The notes: generated from the letters alone by a model not told the origin. Shown: positions 52,683-61,238, numbered from the stretch's first letter. The stretch: DNA of 64,000 bases from Mycolicibacterium litorale (GCF_010731695.1 NZ_AP022586.1:2604001-2668000); one strand, 5' to 3'. Numbers and translations: made by a program.

Positions 52683-53500
52683 CCGGGCGACTCACCGGGA
52701 AGGTCGCCTTCATCACCGGCGCGGCCCGCGGCCAGGGGCGCGCGCACGCGGTCCGGATGGCGACCGAGGGTGCCGACATCATCGCCGTCGATATCGCGGA
52801 CAAGCTTCCGCCCTGTGTCCCTTACGATCCCGCCACGCCCGACGACCTCGCCGAAACGGTGCGCCTCGTCGAGGAGACCGGCCGCCGGATCATCTCTTCG
52901 GTCGCCGACGTCCGCGACGTCGACGCGCTCAACGAGGTCGTCGACGCCGGCTTCGCAGAGTTCGGCCGACTCGACGTGATCGTCGCCAACGCGGGCGTGT
53001 CCGCACCACAGGTGTGGGACGCCATCACCCCCGAGGACTTCCGAGACGTCATCGACATCAACGTGACCGGCACCTGGAACACCGTGATGGCCGGCGCACA
53101 CAAGATCATCGACGGTGGCCGCGGCGGCAGCATCATCCTGATCAGTTCGGCTGCGGGACTGAAGATGCAGCCGTTCATGATTCACTACACCGCCAGCAAG
53201 CATGCCGTGACGGGGATGGCGCGGGCGTTCGCCGCCGAACTGGGCAAGCACAAGATCAGGGTCAACAGCCTTCATCCCGGCGCGGTGAACACCCCGATGG
53301 GCACCGGTGACATGGTGTCTGCGCTGGAAACGGCGTACGCGACGAACCCGCCGCTGCAGTCGATGGTGACGCCGTTCTTGCCGGACTACATCGCCCAGCC
53401 CGAGGACATCGCGGACGCCGCCTGCTGGCTGGCGAGCGACGAATCCCGTTATGTCACGGCCGCGTCGATCGCCGTGGACCTGGGCTCGACGCAGTTCTGA
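52679..53500 (+). CDS. mycofactocin-coupled SDR family oxidoreductase
   Basis: SDR of 273 residues of the TIGR03971 type: GAARGQGRAHAVRMATEGADIIAVDI, then the family-specific insertion before the VADVRD motif (the PPCVPYDPATPDDLAETVRLVEETGRRI segment), VANAGVSAPQ, LISSAAGLKMQPFMIHYTASKHAVTGMAR and NSLHPGAVNTPMGTG. Members bind NAD without releasing it and pass electrons to mycofactocin, so a mycofactocin system is expected elsewhere in the genome. Likely substrate: a secondary alcohol of the pathway. Coupled to the upstream dehydrogenase by a 4-base overlap. Confidence 0.9.
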   Translation: MTGRLTGKVAFITGAARGQGRAHAVRMATEGADIIAVDIADKLPPCVPYDPATPDDLAETVRLVEETGRRIISSVADVRDVDALNEVVDAGFAEFGRLDVIVANAGVSAPQVWDAITPEDFRDVIDINVTGTWNTVMAGAHKIIDGGRGGSIILISSAAGLKMQPFMIHYTASKHAVTGMARAFAAELGKHKIRVNSLHPGAVNTPMGTGDMVSALETAYATNPPLQSMVTPFLPDYIAQPEDIADAACWLASDESRYVTAASIAVDLGSTQF

Positions 53501-53589
53501 GGCGACGACGGCAGCGCCGCCCGCCCGGCCCCGCCGCCACCCGGATCACGTGGATGCGGCTGCGCGGGGAGGCCCCGGTGCCAGGATGG

Positions 53590-54042
53590 TCAGCCGAGAA
53601 AGCGGACGATCGACTCGGCGACGGCGGCCGGCTTCTCGGCTCCCTCGATCTCCACGGTGATCGTGGTGGTCGCCTGGACGGCGCCGTCGAGGCGGTCCAC
53701 CTTGGTGATCTCCCCGCGCGCCCGCAGCCTGGCCCCCACCCTGACGGGGTTGATGAAGCGAACCTTGTTGTAGCCGTAGTTGATCGCCATCTTGATGTTG
53801 TCGACCGTGTAGAGCTGGTGGCTGAAGTGGGGCAGCAGGGACAACGTCAGCAATCCATGGGCGATGGTGCCGCCGAACGGCCCGTTGGCCGCCTTCTCCG
53901 GATCGACGTGTATCCACTGATGATCATCGGTGGCGTCGGCGAACAGGTTCACCCGGTCCTGCGTGATCTCCAGCCATTCGGTGGGCCCCAGCTCGGCGCC
54001 CTCGGCCGCCGCGAACTCGTCGAGTCCATTGAAGGTCTTCAC
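53590..54042 (-). CDS. MaoC-like (R)-specific enoyl-CoA hydratase
   Basis: Hotdog-fold hydratase of 150 residues: ITQDRVNLFADATDDHQWIHVDPEKAANGPFGGTIAHGLLTLSLLPHF carries the Asp-His dyad (D in FADATDDHQW, H in the same segment) of MaoC dehydratases, then INYGYNKVRFINPVRVGARLRARGEI. It resembles M. tuberculosis HtdZ (Rv0130) along its length, from recall. Hydrates 2-enoyl-CoA to (R)-3-hydroxyacyl-CoA. GTG at 54042 has GAGAGGAG upstream. Single gene at the right edge of the catabolic island, convergent with the SDR. Confidence 0.9.
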   Translation of the reverse strand: MKTFNGLDEFAAAEGAELGPTEWLEITQDRVNLFADATDDHQWIHVDPEKAANGPFGGTIAHGLLTLSLLPHFSHQLYTVDNIKMAINYGYNKVRFINPVRVGARLRARGEITKVDRLDGAVQATTTITVEIEGAEKPAAVAESIVRFLG

Positions 54043-55216
54043 GGGTGCTCCTCTCCGGCGCCGGCGCGCCACACGTCGCACCCTACGGTTCGCCCGCGCC
54101 TCACACGACGCTGGGCACACCGGCGCGCCGGGATCCGCCCGGATAAGGCGAGTACCAAGTTTGCCAGAATGGCCCGATATTCGACCTATTCACGTGGGCC
54201 CGCCAATTCTTCGCCCGCTGCATTTGCGCGTTCGTGATAGAGGCGCACATCGCGCGTCGGGGCGTTCGCATCGGATCCGGTACGAATGCGCTGCGGCGAC
54301 ACCGGGCGCGCATTTCACCGCGACCGAGGTGGCACGGGCTTTCCGCCGACTTCCTCAGGAATAGGCCGAGCAAGCTCGAAGTATTACCCTGCGCAACTAT
54401 CCCGCGATATTGACGGCTAGGACGCGGCCCGGCCCGGGTCGGTCGGCGACGCCCGAAACGCCCGCGAATCGCACGCAGCACCACCGACGACCACGCACCG
54501 GGGCCGAATCGCCGAGCAACCAGGATCGCGGCGATGGCCGCACCCGTGTCGCTGTCGACGCATGTCGGTCACGACGTGAAAACACGGCTCGGCATGGCCT
54601 GCGCGCGCACCGGGGACGCGAGAGCGCGCCACGGACAGCCACTCCTGGCAAAGTCGTCGGGTCGCCAGGGAGGGAGCGCCCGATCGCCGAGCCCGAACCG
54701 TTGTCAGCGGAGTCCGCGACGACGTTTCACGCCGCACCCGACCAGTGCGCGAACACCTCCGATCGCCGTCACACCGGGGGCTTTCTCCGGCCGCCGCGAG
54801 GGGTGCGACGAGTCCGGCGGTGCGCGGCCGGCACCACGATCCCACAGACGGCAAACCGGCATGGTGACGACCGTCACAACCTCGACACACCGGCAAACAG
54901 CCCGAAACCGTCCACGGACCCCTCATGCCGGCGAAATCGGGGTCGGTGCAATCGCAAAGTTCGCCGGATACGAGCTACGGACAAACAACCTGCGAAGACA
55001 GGCTATTGACCGATTGCCATAACTGAAGTCGCGTGCACAATCCGAGATCCTGGGTATGTACCCATAACGCAATACTGGACAAGATTTTCTCGCTAGCTGG
55101 AATAGAACCCACCTTGGGCGGGATACTCAAGTCCGCGTATTCGCAACACCGCGTGACGCGCACCACGACCAGCCGTCCCCAACCCCCTACGGCGGCTGCC
55201 CGAAGGACGGACACCT
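54043..55216. other. 1.2-kb stretch without a supported gene
   Basis: Open frames here are arginine/proline-rich and antisense-like, without recognisable domains or good starts, and I accept none. The stretch 54140-54400 is somewhat richer in A/T than its surroundings. TGGGTA-TG-TACCCA at 55051-55064 is a perfect 14-bp palindrome 150 bases before the next operon. AAGGA precedes the ATG at 55217. The rest shows nothing I can name; it may be decayed coding sequence or a long promoter region. Confidence 0.5.
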
Positions 55217-55966
55217 ATGACTGCTCCCCAGCTAGACACCCTCGCTCCCCGGCTCTTCGAACTGGAACGAAGCCCCAGCTGGTGGGATGCCGCGAGCCAG
55301 TGCACGATCGTGGTGGCCCACCCCTCGACCGAGCCCGAACTGTGGGCCGATTATGTTCGCGGCGCACAGCTCAGCTACCAGAAGCACGGAGTGGAGCGGG
55401 CGCTGGACACGACGGCCCTCGAGCGTGGGGACGACACCGCGCTGTTCTGCGCCGGCATCAACGAGGCGGGAGAGGTCGTCGGCGGTCTTCGCGCCAAGGG
55501 CCCGTACACGGCGGTCGACCAGTGCCACGCAGTGGTCGAGTGGAGCGGTCAGCCCGGGCTGGACGCCGTGCGCAAAATGGTGGGCGATCGTCTTGCGTTC
55601 GGCGTGGTGGAAATGAAATCGGCGTGGGTGAGTGACGACCCTGAACAGAGCCGGGCACTCACCGACGTCCTGGCCCGTATGCCGCTGCATTCCATGGTCT
55701 TGCTCGACGCGCAATTCGCCGTCGCGACGGCCGCCGCTTATGTGCTTAATCGCTGGTTATCCTCCGGTGGCGTCCTGGCCGCCAAGATTCCCGCCACGCC
55801 ATATCCGGACGCGCGTTATCAGACGAAGATGATGTGGTGGGACCGGCGTACATTCGCCAATCACGCCGATGCCAAGCAGGTTTCGACGTTCTTCGCGGAG
55901 ACGCGGCAGGTGACGGCTCAGCTGAACGGGGTGGGTGAGCTCGCGGCCGCGGCTGCGTCGGTCTGA
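55217..55966 (+). CDS. uncharacterised protein, possible GNAT-fold acyltransferase
   Basis: Protein of 249 residues that I do not recognise with certainty. The pattern YVRGAQLSYQKHGVERALDTT...DDTALFCAGINEAGEVVGGLRAKGPY resembles the beginning of LuxI/N-acyl-amino-acid-synthase-type GNAT proteins (Tyr-x3-Tyr-x3-Gly, then VxGxxR). The rest has MVLLDAQFAVATAAAYVLNRWLSSGG and a tryptophan-rich MMWWDRRTFANHAD without known motifs. It starts a three-gene operon and overlaps the E1/nitroreductase gene by one base (TGATG). By position it may correspond to M. tuberculosis Rv1356c, from recall. No signal peptide or membrane segment is seen. Confidence 0.7.
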   Translation: MTAPQLDTLAPRLFELERSPSWWDAASQCTIVVAHPSTEPELWADYVRGAQLSYQKHGVERALDTTALERGDDTALFCAGINEAGEVVGGLRAKGPYTAVDQCHAVVEWSGQPGLDAVRKMVGDRLAFGVVEMKSAWVSDDPEQSRALTDVLARMPLHSMVLLDAQFAVATAAAYVLNRWLSSGGVLAAKIPATPYPDARYQTKMMWWDRRTFANHADAKQVSTFFAETRQVTAQLNGVGELAAAAASV

Positions 55967-58095
55967 TGACACTGTCCCCCGCTGATCAGAACCACTACAC
56001 CGCCACGCTGCTCACCGACGAGGCCGACCACGACACGCTCGCAGCGCTGCGGGCCGATTCTCGAGTCGAATTCGTCGACCGGGCTGTGGAACTGCGCGCG
56101 GCCCTTGCCGAACTGCGGCCACCCGTGGGCGCCGAGCTGACCGACGAGCCGTTGCGGTGGGCGTATTTCCCGTGGCGTCGAACGGTTGTCGGCGTCCTCG
56201 GTCCCCGCGCGCACCGCAGGCTGCGACTCGATCGCAACCGGAACCTGATCACCGACGACGAACAGCAGCGGCTCAGCCGGCTGCGCGTGGGTGTCATCGG
56301 CCTGAGCGTCGGTCACGCGGTGGCACATACCCTTGCCGCACAAGGTGTTTGCGGGGAACTGCGGCTCGCCGACTTCGACGAGCTCGACGTGTCCAATCTC
56401 AACCGGGTACCCGCCGGCCTGTTGGACGTCGGCGTCAACAAGGCCGTGGTGGCGGCCCGGCGCATCGCCGAGCTCGATCCGTACCTACCGGTGCAGGTGG
56501 TGTCCGAGGGCATCACGCCGACCACCGTCGAGACGTTCCTCGACGGCCTCGACGTCGTGGTCGAGGAGTGCGATTCCCTCGACGTGAAGGTGCTGGTGCG
56601 TGAACACGCGCGGGCCCGTCGCCTCCCGGTTCTGATGGCCACCAGCGACCGCGGGCTGCTGGACATCGAACGGTTCGACCTCGATCCATCGCGTCCACTG
56701 CTGCACGGGTTGCTCGGGGACATCGATTCCGCGGCGCTCGAGGGATTGACCAGCAAGGACAAGGTTCCCTACGTGCTGCGCATCCTCGACGCCGCGGCGC
56801 TGTCCCCCCGGATGGCCGCGTCGCTGGTCGAGGTGGGGACGAGCCTCACGACCTGGCCACAGCTCGCCGGTGAGGTCGCGCTCGGTGCCACCGCGGTCAC
56901 CGAAGCCGTCCGCCGGATAGGACTCGGTGAGCCGCTGCCGTCCGGCCGGGTGCGCATGGACGCCGCGGCGCTCCTCGACCTCGTCGAGGATCCGCTGGCC
57001 ACCCCCCCGACGGTCGACCCGGTCGACGATCCGATGCCCGACGTCGAAGCGGATTCGGTTCCCGAGAAGGTCGCCGCAGCCGCCGTGCGCGCGCCGTCCG
57101 GCGGCAACTCGCAGCCGTGGCACATCGAAACGCGGCGCGACGCCGTGCACCTGTGGGTGGCGCCCGAAGCCACCACCGCGATGGATGTCGCATACCGCGG
57201 CAGTGCCGTCGCCCTGGGTGCCGCCGTCTTCAACGCCCGGGTCGCCGCCGCCGCGCACCGTCGCCTCGGCGAGGTGGAGCTCGAGCGCGGCGACGAGCGC
57301 ACACCGTTGCGGGCCGTCGTGCACCTGCACCACGGTGAGGACTCCGAGCTCGCTCGCCTCTACCCCGCGATGATGCGGCGTGAGACCAACCGGCACCACG
57401 GTTCCGGCACCCCGATCGACGCAGCGCAGCTCGACGCGTTGGCCGCGGCGGCGGAGGCCGAAGGCGGCCGCCTGACAATGCTCACCGAGCCTCGGGACAT
57501 GGCCCGCGCCGCCGAGATCCTCGCCGCCACGGACCGCATCCGGTACCTGACCCCCCACCTGCATTCGGAGATGTTCTCCGAGCTGCGGTGGCCCGGCGAT
57601 CCGGCGCCCGACACCGGCATCGACGTCCGCATGCTGGAGTTGGGGCCGACGGACCTGGTCAAACTCGACATCCTGCGGCGCGGCGAGGTGATGGCGAACC
57701 TGGCCCGGTGGCAGGCGGGCTCGGCACTGGGCGACGACACCTACGAGCGGCTGACCTCGAGTGCGGCGCTCGGCGTCGTCACGTTCCGAGGCCGCACTCT
57801 CACCGATTATCTGCGGGGCGGTTGCGCGACCGAAGCCGTGTGGACCGCCGCCGAGCAGCACGGGGTGGGCACCCATCCGGTGTCGCCGGTGTTCCTCTAT
57901 GCGCACGACGAGCGCGAACTCCGCGAGCTCTCCCCCGCATACGCCGAGGAACTCGGCGACCTGCAGCGCCGTTTCCGTGCGTTGACCGGCACCGGTGCCG
58001 ACGAGTCCGAGGCGCTGGTTCTACGCTTCTCCATCGCGCCGCGACCCGCGATGCGTAGTAGACGCCGAGCACTGAGCAATGCAGCACCGGCATGA
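55966..58095 (+). CDS. moeY: E1-like (ThiF/MoeB) and nitroreductase fusion protein, MoeY-like
   Basis: Fusion of 709 residues. After an ~100-residue amino extension comes a ThiF-type adenylation domain (about 106-260): RVGVIGLSVGHAVAHTLA, LADFDELDVSNLNRVPAG, DVGVNKAVVAARRIAELDP and VVEECDSLDVKVLVRE, with the ATP/Mg residues retained but a divergent glycine loop and no zinc cysteines. From about residue 365 follows an FMN nitroreductase domain of the Acg type: AAVRAPSGGNSQPWHIE, MMRRETNRH, RGRTLTDYLRGGCATEAVWTAAEQHGVGTHPVSPV. It resembles M. tuberculosis Rv1355c (moeY), but a molybdopterin role is not supported by the sequence. Coupled at both ends to its neighbours. Confidence 0.85.
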   Translation: MTLSPADQNHYTATLLTDEADHDTLAALRADSRVEFVDRAVELRAALAELRPPVGAELTDEPLRWAYFPWRRTVVGVLGPRAHRRLRLDRNRNLITDDEQQRLSRLRVGVIGLSVGHAVAHTLAAQGVCGELRLADFDELDVSNLNRVPAGLLDVGVNKAVVAARRIAELDPYLPVQVVSEGITPTTVETFLDGLDVVVEECDSLDVKVLVREHARARRLPVLMATSDRGLLDIERFDLDPSRPLLHGLLGDIDSAALEGLTSKDKVPYVLRILDAAALSPRMAASLVEVGTSLTTWPQLAGEVALGATAVTEAVRRIGLGEPLPSGRVRMDAAALLDLVEDPLATPPTVDPVDDPMPDVEADSVPEKVAAAAVRAPSGGNSQPWHIETRRDAVHLWVAPEATTAMDVAYRGSAVALGAAVFNARVAAAAHRRLGEVELERGDERTPLRAVVHLHHGEDSELARLYPAMMRRETNRHHGSGTPIDAAQLDALAAAAEAEGGRLTMLTEPRDMARAAEILAATDRIRYLTPHLHSEMFSELRWPGDPAPDTGIDVRMLELGPTDLVKLDILRRGEVMANLARWQAGSALGDDTYERLTSSAALGVVTFRGRTLTDYLRGGCATEAVWTAAEQHGVGTHPVSPVFLYAHDERELRELSPAYAEELGDLQRRFRALTGTGADESEALVLRFSIAPRPAMRSRRRALSNAAPA

Positions 58096-59912
58096 CACCG
58101 GAAACGGAGACAACCGTGCCGAGAAACCTCGAGGTCCTCGTGACGTCGGTGGCAACAGACCTGATGGCCGTCACGGCGGCGACCTCGGCGCAGGTCAGCG
58201 AGCGGGTACTCGGCGACCTGGTCACCTACTTCGACGTCGACGTGAGCTTCCTTCGGCATCACGATCACCGCATTCACGCTTCGGAACTCGTGGCCGAGTG
58301 GCCGCCACGCCCGGATTCCGCCGGGCCGGACCCACTGAAGATCGTGTACTTCGCCGACAGCGACTCGGTGTTCGCAGAGACCGAACGTCTTTGTGAGCCC
58401 ACAATTCTCCGGTCGGAGGCTGTCGCCCGCCCAGGGTCCGCCACTGTCGCCGAGGTGCCGCTGCGCTCCGGTGATGTCACCACCGGTGTGCTCGGATTCG
58501 TCAAGTTCGGCGAACGGGAGTGGCTGGGTAAAGAGCTCAATGCGCTCAAGGCGATCGCATCGCTGTTCGCGCAGGTACAGGCGCGAATCGCCGCCGAGGA
58601 ACGCCTCCGCTACCTGGCCGATCACGACGACCTGACAGGTCTGTACAACCGCCGCGCGCTCCTCGGCCATCTCGACAGCCGCCTGGCGGCAGGCCGGCCG
58701 GGGCCGGTGGCGGTCCTGTTCTTCGACCTCGACCGGCTCAAGGCGATCAACGACTACCTCGGCCACGTCGCCGGTGACTGGTTCATCCGAATTCTGGCCG
58801 AACGGCTGCAGGAGGGCGACGAGGAGAGGTTCGTCGCACGCCTCGGCGGTGACGAGTTCGTCGTCGTACCGTCCATACCGATGACCACCGACGCCGCCGA
58901 AACCCTTGCTCATCGCCTCCAAAGCGTTCTGCGCGAACGGGTTTCGATCGACGGCGAGATGCTGACCCGGACGATCAGCATCGGCGTCGCCGTCGGGACA
59001 CCCGGCCACGACACGACGTCGGACCTACTCAGCCGGGCCGACCAGGCGGTGCTGAGCGCCAAAAATGCCGGTGGCAACAGCATTTCGGTCTTCAGCGACC
59101 GGATGTCGCAGGAAATCGCCCTGCGCAACGACATCGAGTTGCACCTGCAGAACGTCATCGACGGCGGAGCCCTCGTGCTGCACTATTTGCCGGAGGTCGA
59201 CATCCGCACCGGCGACATCCTCGCCACCGAGGCGCTCGTGCGCTGGCAGCATCCGACCCGGGGTCTGCTCTCCCCCGATCGGTTCATCGGCGTGGCGGAG
59301 TCCATCAACCTCGCCGGTGAGCTCGGGCGCTGGGTGCTGCGCAACGCGTGCGCGGAGTTCGCTCGCTGGCGATCGACCGGCGTCGGTGCGCAGATCGTGT
59401 TGCGCGTCAACGTTTCCCCGGTGCAGTTGGTGACCGAGGGTTTCGTCGACTCGGTTGCCGAGGCGATGGCCGAGTTCGGCCTGGAGCGCGGATCGGTCTG
59501 CCTGGAGATCACCGAGAGCGTCGTCGTCCAGGACATCGACACCACCCGCGTCACCCTCGCTGGCCTCAAGGAGGCCGGGGTCCAGGTCGCCATCGACGAC
59601 TTCGGTACGGGTTACAGCGTGCTGTCACTGCTGAAGACGCTGCCGGTTGACACCCTCAAGATCGACAAGAGCTTTGTGCAGGATCTCGGAACCAACGCGG
59701 GCGATCTGGCGATCGTCCGCGCGATCATCGCGCTCGCGGAGGCGTTCCGCCTCGAGCTGGTGGCCGAGGGCGTGGAAACCGACATCGCCGTGCGGACGCT
59801 GCTGCACCACGGCTGCCACCGGGCGCAGGGTTTCCTGCTGTCCCGTCCGGTGCCGGGTCCCGAGATGGAGCGATTACTGGCCGAAGGGCGGGTGCCCGTT
59901 CACTTCCCGTGA
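58092..59912 (+). CDS. dcpA: GAF-GGDEF-EAL c-di-GMP synthase/phosphodiesterase
   Basis: Bifunctional c-di-GMP enzyme of 606 residues. A GAF-like sensor (about 10-165) is followed by a diguanylate cyclase domain with DDLTGLYNRRALL and an intact GGDEF at 252-256, and an EAL domain with EALVRW (E380), NVSPVQL, EITESVV, DDFGTGYS, KIDKSF and EGVET, the full set for phosphodiesterase activity. This is the order of M. smegmatis DcpA (MSMEG_2196) and M. tuberculosis Rv1354c, which both make and degrade c-di-GMP. No membrane segment. ATG at 58092 overlaps the moeY stop (ATGA). The 3' end overlaps the convergent gene by 39 bases. Confidence 0.93.
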   Translation: MTPETETTVPRNLEVLVTSVATDLMAVTAATSAQVSERVLGDLVTYFDVDVSFLRHHDHRIHASELVAEWPPRPDSAGPDPLKIVYFADSDSVFAETERLCEPTILRSEAVARPGSATVAEVPLRSGDVTTGVLGFVKFGEREWLGKELNALKAIASLFAQVQARIAAEERLRYLADHDDLTGLYNRRALLGHLDSRLAAGRPGPVAVLFFDLDRLKAINDYLGHVAGDWFIRILAERLQEGDEERFVARLGGDEFVVVPSIPMTTDAAETLAHRLQSVLRERVSIDGEMLTRTISIGVAVGTPGHDTTSDLLSRADQAVLSAKNAGGNSISVFSDRMSQEIALRNDIELHLQNVIDGGALVLHYLPEVDIRTGDILATEALVRWQHPTRGLLSPDRFIGVAESINLAGELGRWVLRNACAEFARWRSTGVGAQIVLRVNVSPVQLVTEGFVDSVAEAMAEFGLERGSVCLEITESVVVQDIDTTRVTLAGLKEAGVQVAIDDFGTGYSVLSLLKTLPVDTLKIDKSFVQDLGTNAGDLAIVRAIIALAEAFRLELVAEGVETDIAVRTLLHHGCHRAQGFLLSRPVPGPEMERLLAEGRVPVHFP

Positions 59913-60755
59913 GCGCCGCGTCTCGGAGCGGTTGCGGCGCGATTCGCGCAGCGTCTTGGGCAACCGCCGATTACTGCTCGAACACGTCGCCGGAGGAATG
60001 GCCGCGGGCGGAGGAGCGGCCGCGAGCAGTTCGACTCGCGCGAACCGGCTGCCGATCTCACTGACCAGCGCCACCTCGGCCTCGTCCTCGCCGCGTACGT
60101 AGTCCGCGGCGGCGGTGTGCGCGACGTGCGGTGCGAGCGTGATCCCGTGCCTGGCCCGGACCGCGTAGAGGCCGTCGGCGGTGTCGAAGACCGCACCGAC
60201 GACCACCCCTTCCTCGAACACGATCCGCTGCAGGCGCGCGTCGCCCCTCATGTCGATGTCGCGCATGCGGGCCTCGCCGTTCAGCCACGTCGCCAACGGC
60301 ACCGCACCGCCCCCGGCGGGCAACGTGACCCTGCCCACCACCTTGACCTGAACCGGGCGGTCGTCGAGCGTGCGCATGGTGGTGGTGCGCCAGTCGGACA
60401 CCCTGGTGTGCAGCAGTCCGTACGGCGAGAGCAGGCACTGCTCCGTCCACTTCCGCAGCCGGCCGCCGTAGAAGGGGGCGACCTTGCGGTCGCGGCGTTC
60501 GGCCGCGGTCAGCGGCCGGACCGGGCGCACCGGGACGTCATCCGTAGGCAGTGGCTCGGTGGGCAGGCCGTCCGTCAGCGCGGCGAAATACTCGAGGGTC
60601 TCCTCGTCGGTCACCCGCCCGGCCGGCCAAGCACGCTCGTCGTCGTCCGATACGGCGACAAGCACGTCGACGCCTTCGTCAGCGGCCACCACCGCACTGG
60701 CGAGTGCACCCACCAGCCCGCCCACGCAGAGGACGTCGACTTCGTGATCCCACAT
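59874..60755 (-). CDS. degenerate FAD-binding-like protein
   Basis: Protein of 293 residues. The start EVDVLCVGGLVGALASAVVAADEGVDVLVAV looks like a Rossmann beta-alpha-beta unit of FAD-dependent dehydrogenases (3-ketosteroid dehydrogenase/fumarate reductase type), but GGLVGALAS replaces GxGxxG and the E after strand 2 is absent. Later motifs such as FYGGRLRKWTEQCLLSPYGLLHTRV and FEEGVVVGAVFDTADGLYAVRARHGITLAPHVAH resemble the FAD-domain return of that family. It is half the usual length and may no longer bind FAD. The carboxy end is rich in Arg/Pro. ATG at 60755 lacks a strong ribosome site. Confidence 0.65.
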   Translation of the reverse strand: MWDHEVDVLCVGGLVGALASAVVAADEGVDVLVAVSDDDERAWPAGRVTDEETLEYFAALTDGLPTEPLPTDDVPVRPVRPLTAAERRDRKVAPFYGGRLRKWTEQCLLSPYGLLHTRVSDWRTTTMRTLDDRPVQVKVVGRVTLPAGGGAVPLATWLNGEARMRDIDMRGDARLQRIVFEEGVVVGAVFDTADGLYAVRARHGITLAPHVAHTAAADYVRGEDEAEVALVSEIGSRFARVELLAAAPPPAAIPPATCSSSNRRLPKTLRESRRNRSETRRSREVNGHPPFGQ

Positions 60756-60931
60756 ATTCGTTAAACACCTCGCCGTTGCTCGGTTCGCGCCTGTCGGTTC
60801 ATCGATCGGCGGGTCGATACACGCCGCTGTCGTGATGGTTCTGCCCGTTTTATGGCCACATCCAGGGCGGCACCGTTGAGCACGTGCACCCGGCCACGAC
60901 CTGACGGATGCGTCGCGGGGATGGGAAGGTG

Positions 60932-61041
60932 GGTCGCCACGGCCTGTGCAGGGATTCGAGGGGGTTTGCCAGAACAGGCCGTGGCAACCGGATGAAGGTA
61001 CCATCGCAACCGGCGGAGCGAAAGCGGGGCCGAATGGTGCC
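60932..61041. ncRNA. candidate structured RNA in the 480-base gap
   Basis: Two consecutive hairpins in plus-strand sense. Hairpin 1: GCCACGGCCTGT (60936-60947) pairs perfectly with ACAGGCCGTGGC (60974-60985), extended by GGT/ACC across one mismatch. Hairpin 2: GGTACCAT (60997-61004) pairs with ATGGTGCC (61034-61041), with CGGC/GCCG and a GC-GAAA-GC tetraloop nested inside (61011-61032). No known riboswitch consensus was matched. The gap 60756-61238 carries no supported gene. Confidence 0.35.
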
Positions 61042-61059
61042 CGCCGACGCGCCCGCTCC

Positions 61060-61080
61060 GGCATATGCAGCGCATATGCC
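61060..61080. promoter_or_regulatory. perfect 21-bp palindrome, probable regulator operator
   Basis: Arms GGCATATGC and GCATATGCC around a 3-base centre, between the divergent flavoprotein-like gene and the first of two tandem TetR genes. Length and symmetry suit a TetR dimer; autoregulation by the gene at 61239 is the simplest reading. Confidence 0.55.
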
Positions 61081-61119
61081 CGGCAAACGAGATACTCGAA
61101 GTCATCACCCGTCGCACTT

Positions 61120-61169
61120 TACATACTTTTTGGATGATTCGCACGACGGGCGGTAACCTGAAGTATGTA
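61120..61169. promoter_or_regulatory. spaced inverted repeat at the TetR promoter
   Basis: Perfect 9-bp arms TACATACTT (61120-61128) and AAGTATGTA (61161-61169). ACATAC half-sites are reminiscent of the autoregulatory elements bound by gamma-butyrolactone receptors. TAACCT (61154-61159) just before the right arm is a possible -10 for the TetR gene at 61239. Confidence 0.45.
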
Positions 61170-61238
61170 CTGGCCACGGGGGCGTCCGCGGCCCCGACCA
61201 CCCGCCGACACGCGCGGGCGAGCAAACCGAGGACGTGA

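Noticed and set aside
12847..53500. Island as an integrated mobile element
   Set aside because: No integrase, transposase, tRNA gene or flanking direct repeat is visible, and composition is like the flanks; it is called accessory only by content.
54410..55022. Two overlapping plus-strand frames in the long gap
   Set aside because: Very rich in Arg, Pro and Thr, no ribosome site, no recognisable fold; insufficient support for a gene.
55110..55140. Possible DosR box (GGGATACTCAAGTCC) before the nitroreductase operon
   Set aside because: Suggested by the Acg-like domain, but the sequence lacks the symmetric GGGACT/AGTCCC halves of the consensus.
60901..61045. Cobalamin or c-di-GMP riboswitch
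   Set aside because: The stems are good, but the conserved boxes of these classes are not present in order; kept only as an unclassified RNA candidate.
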